From a virus: a stretch of 20,498 nucleotides of DNA. Numbering within the stretch: position 1 is the stretch's first letter; every line of letters starts with the position of its first letter. This document shows, one piece after another, positions 12,155 through 19,908 of this stretch. Where the stretch lies: positions 1 through 20,498 of the IMG/VR virus record IMGVR_UViG_3300049212_000037. One strand, written 5' to 3'. Below the pieces are notes generated by a model, which saw only the letters and a list, made by a program, of their open reading frames with translations, was not told where the DNA came from and ran no database searches. The translations under genes were made by a program, and so were the position numbers.

Positions 12155-13402
12155 ATGCTCCCCGACGAGCTGGTTGAGTTCACAACCAGGCACCAAGTTT
12201 ATCTTGAACGGCTCAAGGCGGGCGAGATCAAGAAGACGGATAAGATCTTCGTTGTTCTCGCCGCCGAGCTGACCAAGATACTGCTCAAGGTGCGCGTGGC
12301 CGACTTTAGCGAGTTGTCCGCCGTGCAGCAAGCCAAACTTGTGCTTGACATCCAGCAGATCCATACCACGGCATACAACCAGCAGCTTAAGGACATCGCC
12401 AACCTGCTCAAAGACCTGGCCGAGCATGAGCGGCAGTTCGAGCTTGACGCGCTGAACGAAGTCACTATTGACGAGCTGGTTGCCGAGGACACGGACGAGG
12501 CCGAGGCTGCGCTGTGGCAGACGATCCAGGATCGCCCGATGTCCGCGACGGGCAAGCTGCTCGCCGCATATCTCGGCGCGTGGATGGGCCTGGAGGTCTC
12601 AAGAGCGGCTGATACGGCGCGCACGGCGATGGCCGAGGGGTGGACGCCGAGCGGGCTGTTGGGCGCTTTTCGCGGCTCGGGCAAACTGGGCTACAAGGAC
12701 GGCCTTTGGTATAGCGCAAAGACGAACACCGCGACCACGATCCGCACGGCCATCCAGCATGTGAGCTCGACCGCGCGCTGGGCGACTATGGGCGCAACGA
12801 TCTTCCGCCCTGCCGGCACGCCCAAGGCTCGCAGGCCAGGAAACGACAACGCCGAGCCCGGCGCAATCGAGCTGGACGGCGATGGTGTGGTCACGCGCAT
12901 CCCTAAGCAGGCCCGCGACGCCGCGGCACGGGCCGGTATCAAGCTCGGAGACAACGTCCGGGTCCGCGGCTACCGCTGGGTGTCGATCCTGGACAGCAAG
13001 ACGAGCCAGATCTGCCGATCACTCAGCGGGCGCCTTTTCCGCTTCGGACAAGGCCCGGTGCCCCCGGCGCACCCAAACTGCCGGAGCAACATTGTTGCCG
13101 AATTGCTCGGCCGCTGGCTCAAACGCGACGCCAAGGGTCGGTTCGCTAAGGACGACAGGACGCAACCAGCCGAGGGCGGCGCGCCTGTTCCCGTTCGGAC
13201 GACCTACTACGAGTGGCTCAAGACGCAGCCTGCCGAGTTTCAAGATGACGTTCTAGGGGTGACGCGAGGCGCGTTGTTTCGGAAAGGTGGGTTGAGCGCC
13301 GAGGCGTTCGCTCGTCTGAACCTTGACCGGAACTTCGAGCCCATGACCCTCGACGAGATGCGGAAGCGCGCACCGCTGGTATTCAAGCGCGCGGGATTGT
13401 AA
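12155..13402 (+). CDS. MuF-like head morphogenesis protein (SPP1 gp7 type)
   Basis: A 415-residue minor head protein. The first ~130 residues are helical. The MuF/SPP1 gp7 signature lies at about 268-312: GYRWVSILDSKTSQICRSLS, then LFRFGQGPVPPAHPNCRSNI, with the conserved W, D-x-x-T, C and P-x-HPNCR. These proteins bind the portal and DNA and are injected or help ejection in some phages. The C-terminus (~330-415) holds another small domain, TYYEWLKTQPAEFQDDVLGV followed by LFRKGGLSAEAF, resembling the region seen after the MuF core in related phages. ATG 12155 directly follows the portal stop with no gap. Confidence 0.88.
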   Translation: MLPDELVEFTTRHQVYLERLKAGEIKKTDKIFVVLAAELTKILLKVRVADFSELSAVQQAKLVLDIQQIHTTAYNQQLKDIANLLKDLAEHERQFELDALNEVTIDELVAEDTDEAEAALWQTIQDRPMSATGKLLAAYLGAWMGLEVSRAADTARTAMAEGWTPSGLLGAFRGSGKLGYKDGLWYSAKTNTATTIRTAIQHVSSTARWATMGATIFRPAGTPKARRPGNDNAEPGAIELDGDGVVTRIPKQARDAAARAGIKLGDNVRVRGYRWVSILDSKTSQICRSLSGRLFRFGQGPVPPAHPNCRSNIVAELLGRWLKRDAKGRFAKDDRTQPAEGGAPVPVRTTYYEWLKTQPAEFQDDVLGVTRGALFRKGGLSAEAFARLNLDRNFEPMTLDEMRKRAPLVFKRAGL

Positions 13403-13414
13403 GGAGCAAGGGAA

Positions 13415-14173
13415 ATGGCACTCAAGTCAGTCATCGACAGTCTGGACGACGCCGACGAAAGCGTCCGCGACCACTACAAGCAGGAATCGGACGGCAAGTT
13501 CTACCTCGAAACCGACAAGGGTTCGGTTCGCGGTCTGATCGCTGCCCGCGACCATGAGAAGAACCTCCGCGTCAACGCCGAGGCGAAGCTCGCCCCGCTG
13601 GAAACGCAGATCGGCGAGCTCAACGGGCAGATCGAAACCCTGACCACGGAACGGGACGACGCTCGCCGCAAGAAGACCGGCATGGACGACGCCTTGGAGC
13701 AGTCCTATAAGGACAAGATCGCCAAGATCGAAGGCGACCGAGACGCGCTGGTTGGCGAGCTCAACGGCGAGATTAACCGCCTCCTGGTCAGCGACACCGC
13801 ACAGCGCATGGCGGCCGAAATCTCGACCGTCCCCGACTTGATCGCTCCGGTGATCGAAGCTCGCCTGGCCGCCGAGAAGGGCGCAGACGGCAAGTTCTTC
13901 CTCCGCGTGCTGGATGGCGAAAAGAAGCCCTCCGCCGCGTCGCTTGACGATTTTAAGCAGGAACTGCTTGCCAACACAAAATATGCCGCTATTTTGGTCG
14001 GCGGAAAGGGATCGGGTGGCAGTGCCAACGATTCCGGCGACAAGGGCAGTGCCCCGTCGAAGAAGGGCTATTGGGATCACTCTGACGAGGAACTCAAGAC
14101 GCTCCGAACCGAGCAGCCGGAAGAGTATGAGCGCCTCCGCAAGGAAGCTTCGTCACCCGCCCCGGCTCTCTAG
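13415..14173 (+). CDS. Capsid scaffolding protein
   Basis: A 252-residue acidic, helical protein just before the major capsid gene. Residues ~45-115 form a long coiled coil (LETQIGELNGQIETLTTERD and onward). Near 128-150 AAEISTVPDLIAPVIEARLA is a typical scaffold segment. The C-terminal part is Gly/Ser-rich (VGGKGSGGSANDSGDKGSAP) and ends in a charged region with WDHSDEELKTLRTEQPEEYE, likely the capsid-binding end. AAGGAG, made partly by the preceding stop, lies 8 bases before ATG 13415. No protease motif is visible, so the head may mature without a dedicated scaffold protease. Confidence 0.82.
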   Translation: MALKSVIDSLDDADESVRDHYKQESDGKFYLETDKGSVRGLIAARDHEKNLRVNAEAKLAPLETQIGELNGQIETLTTERDDARRKKTGMDDALEQSYKDKIAKIEGDRDALVGELNGEINRLLVSDTAQRMAAEISTVPDLIAPVIEARLAAEKGADGKFFLRVLDGEKKPSAASLDDFKQELLANTKYAAILVGGKGSGGSANDSGDKGSAPSKKGYWDHSDEELKTLRTEQPEEYERLRKEASSPAPAL

Positions 14174-14198
14174 GCGCAACTCAGTTTAGGGGGTCATC

Positions 14199-15236
14199 AT
14201 GTCCCGTCTTGCAAACATCATCGACGTTGAGACGTTCAACACCATGCCGGCGATGGATTCGCCGGAACGCACCGCTTTCTTTGACAGCGGTGTGGTCGTC
14301 CGCAATGAAATGCTGGACACCTTCGCCAATGCGCCCGGCAAAACCGCCGAGCTGCATTACTGGAACGACCTCGATCCCGACCAGGAACAGAACTACAGCA
14401 ACGACAACCCGGCCGACGAAGCCGTGCCGTTGCTGCTCGACCAGTCCGAGATGAACGCCCGCAAGGCGTTCCTCAATCAGGGCTGGACCGAGTCCGACCT
14501 GGCCGCCGAGCTCGCATCGGGTGGCAACGCAATGCGCCGCATCCGCCAGCGCATTGACACCTACTGGCGTCGCCGTTGGCAGCGTCGGATCGTCGCCGCG
14601 TCGGTGGGCGTCATGCTCGCCAACATCGCTCAGGATGGCGGGGACATGGTCCACGACATCTCGATTGAGGACGGCAACCTGGCTGCGCCTGCCAACCTCT
14701 TCGGTCGTAACGCCGCGGTCGCCGCTGCGTTCACCATGGGCGATCGGTTCGACAGCGTTGGCACGATGGTCGTTCACTCGGTTGTCTATCAGCGCATGGT
14801 CGAGAACGACGAGATCGACTTCATCCCCGACAGCCAAGGCCGGATGACCATTCCGACCTATCTCGGCAAGCGGGTTGAGATCGACGATGGCGCCCCGGTC
14901 ATCGCCGGCACGACCAGCGGTTTCCGTTATGTGTCCATGCTGTTTGGCGCGGGCGCGTTCGGTTACGGCGAAGGCACGCCGACCGTCCCGACCGAGGTCG
15001 ACCGCAAGGCCGCTGGCGGCAACGGTGGTGGCATCGAGACGCTCTGGTCGCGCAAGACCTGGCTCGTCCACCCGCTGGGCCACTCGTTCACCAGCAACAC
15101 GGTGAGCGGCCCGGCAGCGCCGAAGAACCCGGCCGGCATCTCGCCGACCGACAGCGACCTCCGGCTCGCGGCAAACTGGGATCGCCAGTATGACCGCAAG
15201 CTGGTTCCGCTGGCCTTCCTGGTCACCAACGGCTAA
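14199..15236 (+). CDS. Major capsid protein (HK97-like fold, gp13-like group)
   Basis: A 345-residue coat protein. It starts MSRLANIIDVETFNTMPAMD, then FFDSGVVVRNEMLDTFANAP, TAELHYWNDLDPDQEQNYSN and a Trp/Arg-rich helix (IDTYWRRRWQRRIVAASVGV). This order resembles the capsid group of DUF-type 'gp13-like' proteins in which the E-loop-like WNDLD block is diagnostic. It lacks an N-terminal delta domain, consistent with a separate scaffold gene. AGGGGG precedes ATG 14199 by 8 bases. Two strong hairpins follow the stop codon, which fits a highly expressed gene. Confidence 0.88.
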   Translation: MSRLANIIDVETFNTMPAMDSPERTAFFDSGVVVRNEMLDTFANAPGKTAELHYWNDLDPDQEQNYSNDNPADEAVPLLLDQSEMNARKAFLNQGWTESDLAAELASGGNAMRRIRQRIDTYWRRRWQRRIVAASVGVMLANIAQDGGDMVHDISIEDGNLAAPANLFGRNAAVAAAFTMGDRFDSVGTMVVHSVVYQRMVENDEIDFIPDSQGRMTIPTYLGKRVEIDDGAPVIAGTTSGFRYVSMLFGAGAFGYGEGTPTVPTEVDRKAAGGNGGGIETLWSRKTWLVHPLGHSFTSNTVSGPAAPKNPAGISPTDSDLRLAANWDRQYDRKLVPLAFLVTNG

Positions 15237-15243
15237 GGGGTGC

Positions 15244-15303
15244 GCGGGGGACTCCGGTCCCCCGCCATTCCGATAAGGGCATCCGAGCTGGTGCCTTTAT
15301 CGG
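15244..15303 (+). terminator. Two tandem hairpins after the capsid gene
   Basis: Hairpin 1: GCGGGGGAC/GTCCCCCGC (15244-15252 with 15257-15265), 9 bp, loop TCCG. Hairpin 2: CCGATAAGGGCA/TGCCTTTATCGG (15270-15281 with 15292-15303), 12 bp with one G-T wobble and a 10-base loop. Neither is followed by a T-run. They could be weak or factor-assisted terminators or stabilise the 3' end of capsid mRNA. They fill most of the 105-base gap. Confidence 0.6.
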
Positions 15304-15341
15304 AGTGCATTTGCTCCCGGTCCTGAGAAAGGGGATACATC

Positions 15342-16142
15342 ATGGCTAAGAAGCCGACCACCACCAAAACCGAAACCGCGCCGGCCCAGCCGTGGGCTGC
15401 GCCTGCTGCCGCGCCTGCCGCAGAGGTCACTTCCGAGGCCAAGGATCAGGTCACGCCCGCTGGCGCGAACCCGTCCGAAGCCGTCAACGAGAAGCTCGGC
15501 GACGGTGCCGAAGGCAATGGCGGGATTGTGGACAGCGATGTTGCTGCCGACACCGACGCCAACCAGCTCGACGCCCCGGACGAGAACAAGCCCGAGGATG
15601 AGACTTCGTCCATCGAAAAGGACGAGGTAACGCCCGCAGCGTCCAACCCCTCCGAGAAACTCATGGCCGACGCGCCGCAGGCTTCGGAGGATCTCGTTGC
15701 CGAGCACGAAGCGGAGGGACGCGTCCGCGGCCTGCCGCCCAAGGAGGAGGTGCTTGCCGAGGCGAAGGATCAGCTGACCCCGTTCGGCGATGATCTCTCG
15801 CTCCAGGTCAGCCCGCCGCGCAATCCGATCAGCAACTCGGCGACGCCGGCTGCCTCGGACGCACTGCGTGCTCGTTTCGCCGCCCTCGCTCCCGAGGATC
15901 GCGCGAAGTTCGAGGACGCTATCAACAAGCTTGCCGAGCAGATGCTCGACAAGATGGAGCGCAACCAGCAGGCGGCCGAAATGGCAACCAAAATGGTGCG
16001 CGGCCAGGATGTCTATGGCAATCGCGCTCGCCGCGAAAACCACGACGAGACGCTTGGCGGCCTGAGCAACGGAAACGTGCAGCTGAACCGGCGTGCTCGC
16101 CGGCAGGCAGAGCGCGTGCTCCGCGAGCGCACGGCCAAGTAA
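15342..16142 (+). CDS. Low-complexity acidic protein with peptide repeats (266 aa)
   Basis: AAAGGGG lies 7 bases before ATG 15342. Residues 1-30 are Thr/Pro/Ala-rich. A short motif occurs three times: EAKDQVTPAGANPSE (32-46), EKDEVTPAASNPSE (92-105) and EAKDQLTPFGDD (140-151). Residues 175-266 are a charged, mainly helical region (LAPEDRAKFEDAINKLAEQM and a basic RRARRQAERVLRERTAK end). No family recognised. Its position between capsid and connector genes suggests a head-associated protein, such as a decoration or internal protein, but an accessory role is equally possible. Ala/Glu-rich codon use differs little from neighbours. Confidence 0.72.
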   Translation: MAKKPTTTKTETAPAQPWAAPAAAPAAEVTSEAKDQVTPAGANPSEAVNEKLGDGAEGNGGIVDSDVAADTDANQLDAPDENKPEDETSSIEKDEVTPAASNPSEKLMADAPQASEDLVAEHEAEGRVRGLPPKEEVLAEAKDQLTPFGDDLSLQVSPPRNPISNSATPAASDALRARFAALAPEDRAKFEDAINKLAEQMLDKMERNQQAAEMATKMVRGQDVYGNRARRENHDETLGGLSNGNVQLNRRARRQAERVLRERTAK

Positions 16143-16154
16143 GGGGAGGGGGTG

Positions 16155-16655
16155 GTGGCGCTAACGCCAGAAACAGGCGCGGGCTTGCCCGACGCCACCA
16201 CTCTCGCCACGCGAGCGGAGCTAATCGCTTTCGCCGCATTGCGCGGGATCGTTATCCCCGACGATGATGCCTCGGACGTGCATCTCGTAAACGCTATGGA
16301 CTACCTAGCGACGCTGCCGTTCCTTGGCACCCCCGTGGTCGTCGATCAAGGGACGCCGTTCCCGCGCCTCTATTATGCCAATGTCAACAGCGACATACCG
16401 ACCTGGCCCATCGACGCCGTTCCCGCTGGTGCGAAGCGCGCACAGCTGCTCCTGGCCGTCGCATCATTCAACGGGGTGACCCTGCTCGGACAGCGTTCGG
16501 CAGGGCGTCAACTCAAGGCGCGAGACGTTGGCCCGCTCAAACGTCAATACGGCGAGGAATCCTATTCACACGCGCAAGTCGCGGGCGTTGACGAGGCGTT
16601 GGCCCCCTACATCGTTGAGCAGGGCGGATTCCGCCTTGTAACGGGGCGGGCATGA
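16155..16655 (+). CDS. Head-tail connector / DnaT-like adaptor
   Basis: A protein of about 166 residues. The sequence LATRAELIAFAALRGIVIPD, then LVNAMDYLATLPFLG, TPFPRLYY and IPTWPIDAVPAGAKRAQLLL resembles the phage DnaT-like/gp6-type adaptor family: an entry helix, a YLD-like turn, a G-T-x-F-P-R block, and a P-x-x-VP-AG-AQ helix. Such proteins form the ring that joins portal and tail. GTG 16155 is chosen because GGAGG ends 5 bases upstream; GTG 16152 is directly before it. It starts a coupled run of three connector genes. Confidence 0.75.
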   Translation: MALTPETGAGLPDATTLATRAELIAFAALRGIVIPDDDASDVHLVNAMDYLATLPFLGTPVVVDQGTPFPRLYYANVNSDIPTWPIDAVPAGAKRAQLLLAVASFNGVTLLGQRSAGRQLKARDVGPLKRQYGEESYSHAQVAGVDEALAPYIVEQGGFRLVTGRA

Positions 16656-17032
16656 CATTGACCGCCGAAGATATCGCCGAGGCGAAAGACGCCATCCGCG
16701 AAGAGGGCGTCCGTGTCCTCTTCGAGCAGGTCGCATCCACGCCAATCGACGCGACAAAGCCGTGGCTGGGGACGACCGATGTCCCGACCGAATACCAAGC
16801 TTGGATCGCGTTTGTTGACCAGGCGACGGCTGCCGCCATGATTACCGATTGGAAGAAGGACGCGGACTATTCGTCCTCGACCCGCTTCGGCATCATGGGA
16901 AACCACGGCTTCGAGCCGCAAGTCGGCAACCGCGTCAAGCGCGCCGGCAAGGAAGACCTTGTGGTCAAGGATGTCATGGCGTCGGCCCCTGCCGATATCC
17001 CTGTTTTCTACGTTCTGGAGTTCAACGCATGA
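16652..17032 (+). CDS. Head closure/connector protein (126 aa)
   Basis: ATG 16652 overlaps the preceding stop (ATGA). Helical N-terminus MTLTAEDIAEAKDAIREEGV, then a beta-rich C-terminal part (GFEPQVGNRVKRAGKEDLVV, then IPVFYVLEFNA). The small size, beta-rich end and position between the adaptor and tail terminator fit a head-closure or stopper protein of the HK97 gp7 / SPP1 gp16 kind. Sequence similarity alone does not decide which. Confidence 0.62.
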   Translation: MTLTAEDIAEAKDAIREEGVRVLFEQVASTPIDATKPWLGTTDVPTEYQAWIAFVDQATAAAMITDWKKDADYSSSTRFGIMGNHGFEPQVGNRVKRAGKEDLVVKDVMASAPADIPVFYVLEFNA

Positions 17033-17481
17033 ACCGGGGCGAGGCGCGAGACGTCATCTACACATACGGCACCAAGGCGGTCACGGACACCAAGGGGCCT
17101 GCTGGCATTGACGCGGGAGCGCCTTTCGCAATGCGTTACGGCGGCGTCTCAGAGGCCGAGCCCCCGCAAGGCTCCTACTGGGGTCGCGTATCCATGCAGA
17201 CGGTCGATGAAAGCCAGGAGGGACTCCGCACGGGCGAGCGCGGGCGTCGCTTCCTGACCATCGGGCTGGTGATGGTGCAGCTATTCGTCCCGCGTAGCGC
17301 AGGCAAGGAACTGGTCGAGCTCGACAACTGGTCGGAGGCCGTTCGCAACGCGTTTCGAGATCTCGACACGCCGGAGGGTCTCGAGTTTACAGGCGCGCGC
17401 ATTGACGATAATGTGCGCGCCGAGCCTTCGTGGCTGAACGTGCTGGTGACAGCCCGGTTTAGTTACCGGCAATTCATGTAA
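17029..17481 (+). CDS. Tail terminator / tail completion protein (150 aa)
   Basis: ATG 17029 overlaps the previous stop. The sequence fits the DUF4128-like tail terminator group: an alpha-beta start with VIYTYGTK, a central strand region FLTIGLVMVQLFVPRSAGKE, helix LDNWSEAVRNAFRDLDTPEG and the closing NVLVTARFSYRQFM. These proteins cap the tail tube and contact the head connector. Its stop provides the start of the SD for the tube gene (TAAGGGGA). Confidence 0.7.
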   Translation: MNRGEARDVIYTYGTKAVTDTKGPAGIDAGAPFAMRYGGVSEAEPPQGSYWGRVSMQTVDESQEGLRTGERGRRFLTIGLVMVQLFVPRSAGKELVELDNWSEAVRNAFRDLDTPEGLEFTGARIDDNVRAEPSWLNVLVTARFSYRQFM

Positions 17482-17492
17482 GGGGAACTGCT

Positions 17493-19043
17493 ATGGACGG
17501 TGAACAGAAGAGCGGCAACCTGACCGGGCTTTACTCGGCACAGGAAGAGTCTTTGGGCGTGCTGCCCACCACCCCGGTCTGGAAGGAGCGCGAGCCGAAC
17601 AGCTACGGCGACTTCGGCGGCACGTTCGCCATGACCACGCGCAAGCCGATCACTCACGACCGGCAGTCGCGCAAGGGCGAAGTGTCGGACAACAACCCGA
17701 CCGCAGGCTATAACGAGGACTTCACCCTCACCAACATGATCGACCCGTTCCAGTCGTTCTTGTTTGCCGACGCCCGCGAGAAAGCGTCCAGCAAGCCGCT
17801 GAACGGCACCGAGCGGACGATTACCGCGGTCACGGCGACCACGTTCACGGCGGCCGCAGGCCTTTCCGTGTTCCTCCCCGGTCACATCGTTCTCGGCAGC
17901 GGGTTCGGTGATCCGAACAACAACGGGATCGACATTGTTACCGCCGCGGCGTCCGGCGTCCTGACCGTCGAAGGCCCGCGCGAGCCCGAGGCTGCCCCGC
18001 CTGCCACAGCGCGTCTTGACGCCGTTGGCTTCATGTTCGGTGCGGGCGACCTGAGCATCGCGGTCGACCTCGACTCCGTTCAGCTTGTCACCGTCGCCGG
18101 CGACTTCAACACGCTGGGTCTCGTCCTCGGCGAGTTCATCGGTGTTGGCGGCGATACGGCAGTGACCCGTTTCGCCGACACCGGGAACAACGCGCCGTTC
18201 TATGGCCGTGTTGCAGCGATCAGCGCGGACGGCAAGAGTCTCACGCTCGACAAGACGTCCGGGGTGCAGGCGACCGACGCCGGCGCAGGCAAGGAGATTC
18301 AAATCTTCTTCGGCACGGTCATCAAGAACGAGGACGATTGCGATCTTATCAAGATGCGGTCGTTCACCTTCGAGCGCCAGTATGGCTGCGGCGCGGGCCA
18401 GGAAGCGGAGTATGTTGGCGGCGCAGTCGCCAATCAGATCACGCTCAACATCCCGACGCCGGGAGCGGACGCCAAGGTCAACATCGACCTGGCCTATATC
18501 GCCACCACGTCATACGAGCGCACCGAGGCGGAAGGCGTTCTCGCCGGCGACCGCATTGCGGCGCTGAACGAGCCTGCCTATAAGCCCGGTGTCAACGTCT
18601 ACCGGAATCGCCTCGCGGTGGTCGATCCGGTGACGCTGAACCCGACGCCGCTAGTCGCTTACAACCAGCAGATGTCGCTGGTCATCAATAACAATCTCGG
18701 CGGCAACAAGGCGATTGAGACGTTCGGTAACTCGGGCATCAACATCGGCGAGTTCACGGTCAGCGGGACCGCGACCAGCTACTTCAACGGCGTTGGCGTT
18801 ACCCGTCGCGTCCGCGAAGGGGCCGAGCTCACTTGGGACATGATCCTGACCAAGGGCAATGCCGCGTTTGCCATGGATCTCGCATCCTACGGCCTCGGCA
18901 ACGCCAAGGCAAACGTCGCCCCGAACGAACCCATTACCCTGCCGCTCGAAGGGTCGGCAGGCAAGGGGCAGTTCGGCTACACGCTGCTGACTTCGTTCTT
19001 CCGCTACGTTCCGACCGTGCTGGTCGCAAACCGCACGGCCTGA
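17493..19043 (+). CDS. Major tail tube protein, unusually long
   Basis: A 516-residue protein. The start has the tail-tube signature GNLTGLYSAQEESLGVLPTT, then WKEREPNSYGDFGGTFAMTT, RKPITHDRQSRKGEVSDNNP and TAGYNEDFTLTNMIDPF, matching the phage tube group with a YGDFG-x-x and RKG motif. The rest is beta-rich with many Gly/Asn/Thr, and the middle (~110-270) may hold an inserted domain. Tube proteins of this group usually have about 300 residues or fewer. AAGGGG, formed with the preceding stop, lies 7 bases before ATG 17493. The chaperone genes follow. Confidence 0.88.
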   Translation: MDGEQKSGNLTGLYSAQEESLGVLPTTPVWKEREPNSYGDFGGTFAMTTRKPITHDRQSRKGEVSDNNPTAGYNEDFTLTNMIDPFQSFLFADAREKASSKPLNGTERTITAVTATTFTAAAGLSVFLPGHIVLGSGFGDPNNNGIDIVTAAASGVLTVEGPREPEAAPPATARLDAVGFMFGAGDLSIAVDLDSVQLVTVAGDFNTLGLVLGEFIGVGGDTAVTRFADTGNNAPFYGRVAAISADGKSLTLDKTSGVQATDAGAGKEIQIFFGTVIKNEDDCDLIKMRSFTFERQYGCGAGQEAEYVGGAVANQITLNIPTPGADAKVNIDLAYIATTSYERTEAEGVLAGDRIAALNEPAYKPGVNVYRNRLAVVDPVTLNPTPLVAYNQQMSLVINNNLGGNKAIETFGNSGINIGEFTVSGTATSYFNGVGVTRRVREGAELTWDMILTKGNAAFAMDLASYGLGNAKANVAPNEPITLPLEGSAGKGQFGYTLLTSFFRYVPTVLVANRTA

Positions 19044-19065
19044 GCGTAACAGGATAAGGGCCAAC

Positions 19066-19099
19066 GGTGGGGCGGCGCTGACACAAAAGTAGCCCCACC
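19066..19099 (+). promoter_or_regulatory. Hairpin before the tail-chaperone gene
   Basis: GGTGGGGC (19066-19073) pairs perfectly with GCCCCACC (19092-19099); loop 18 bases. It begins 23 bases after the tail-tube stop and ends 14 bases before GGAG (19114-19117). No TTGCC or TTGACG box is present, so it looks like a processing or leader hairpin or weak terminator rather than a promoter. Confidence 0.4.
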
Positions 19100-19123
19100 A
19101 ACAACGCAGACATGGAGCAAATG

Positions 19124-19537
19124 ATGTCTCTCAAAGGGAAGTTCAAGACCGACGCTGCCTTGACCAAGGATGGCGTTTGGTTCGACCTGGCCGACAATTC
19201 GGACGGATCGAAGTGCCGGATCAAGCTGCGCCGGCATGGCCGCAGCAACCGCGATTGGGTCAACTCGTTCCGCAAGCATACGGCGGACAAGGACATGGAA
19301 ACGATCTCGGCCGAAGAGGACGAGGCGATCACTGCCAACACGTTCGCCGAGGCGTGTGTGGTCGACTGGGAACACTTCCAGCCCGAGGACGATGGCAACG
19401 AGTTGCCATTCTCTGTGGCCAATGCCGTGTCCCTGTTCCTCGACCCCGATTGGAACGACCTGCTCAAGGAGTGCCAGACGCTCGCCGGGCAACGCGTCCA
19501 CTACCAGAAGAAGCTTGAGGGCGAGGCAAAAAACTAA
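19124..19537 (+). CDS. Tail assembly chaperone, short form (lambda G-like)
   Basis: A 137-residue product. ATG 19124 is preferred: GGAG (19114-19117) is 6 bases upstream, whereas ATG 19121 is too near and ATG 19112 contains the SD. The sequence KGKFKTDAALTKDGVWFDLA and RRHGRSNRDWVNSFRKH leads to an acidic part, WEHFQPEDDGNELPFSVANA, and ends KLEGEAKN. The gene lies directly after the tube gene and ends AAA AAC TAA, part of a slippery site. In lambda, the short form and the frameshifted G-T form both bind the tape measure and tube protein to guide tail assembly. Confidence 0.82.
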   Translation: MSLKGKFKTDAALTKDGVWFDLADNSDGSKCRIKLRRHGRSNRDWVNSFRKHTADKDMETISAEEDEAITANTFAEACVVDWEHFQPEDDGNELPFSVANAVSLFLDPDWNDLLKECQTLAGQRVHYQKKLEGEAKN

Positions 19538-19597
19538 TCGACGTCCTCCTCTATGGGCGGTCAAGGGGAAACGGCGTAGCCGACGACCTGGCCGCCC
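19528..19597 (+). other. Programmed -1 frameshift site with downstream stem
   Basis: A_AAA_AAC (19528-19534) is in the X_XXY_YYZ register: GCA AAA AAC TAA in frame 0. Slipping back one base bypasses the TAA and gives CTA ATC GAC and an open frame to 19908. GGGCGGTCA (19555-19563) can pair with TGGCCGCCC (19589-19597) with one wobble, with a small CGGC/GCCG hairpin in its loop; the distance of about 20 bases is longer than usual for a stimulator. Confidence 0.85.
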
Positions 19598-19908
19598 AAA
19601 TGAGGCGGGACGGGATTCAGATACCGGAGGACATAGCGACACAGCCAACACTGCCATCCAACCTGCTCGGTTACTTGGACGCGTTTTACGACCTCGACAC
19701 CGAGCGGAATCACGGGCAGGGGCTGGCGAGGATACCATGGTCGAAGATCACTTACTACGGTGAGTTCTACCGTTACGATCTCGACGAGTTGCACTACTTC
19801 ATCCGCAAGATGGACGACGCTCTTCTTGCAGATATGGCCGAGGGGTTGAAAAGTGGCAGATCTGCTGGCTCTGGCGAAACTGTGCAACGTCCTCCCCGAC
19901 CGGATTGA
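19534..19908 (+). CDS. Frameshift extension of the tail chaperone (lambda T-like)
   Basis: Read only as a fusion: 137 residues of the short form followed by about 124 from this frame, roughly 261 in all. The extension starts LIDVLLYGRSRGNGVADDLA and contains LLGYLDAFYDLDTERNHGQG, IPWSKITYYGEFYRYDLDEL and FIRKMDDALLADMAEG. There is no SD before its first internal ATG (19600), which would discard an open, conserved-looking 22-residue stretch, so an independent gene is less likely. It overlaps the next gene by 56 bases. Confidence 0.8.
   Translation, partial: LIDVLLYGRSRGNGVADDLAAQMRRDGIQIPEDIATQPTLPSNLLGYLDAFYDLDTERNHGQGLARIPWSKITYYGEFYRYDLDELHYFIRKMDDALLADMAEGLKSGRSAGSGETVQRPPRPD

Noticed and set aside
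10580-12427. Very long open frame on the - strand (615 codons), and others such as 3968-4894 and 8919-9641
   Set aside because: They lie opposite clear genes (portal, early genes, terminases), have low-complexity Arg/Leu-rich translations without family features, and are expected in GC-rich DNA.
16588-16609. A third TTGACG...GCCCCCTA pair
   Set aside because: The spacing is shorter than in the two late elements and it lies inside the adaptor gene, where it encodes DEALAPYI.
19600-19908. Independent gene starting at ATG 19600
   Set aside because: No SD, and the frame is open back to the slippery site; the frameshift fusion is the standard arrangement at this place.
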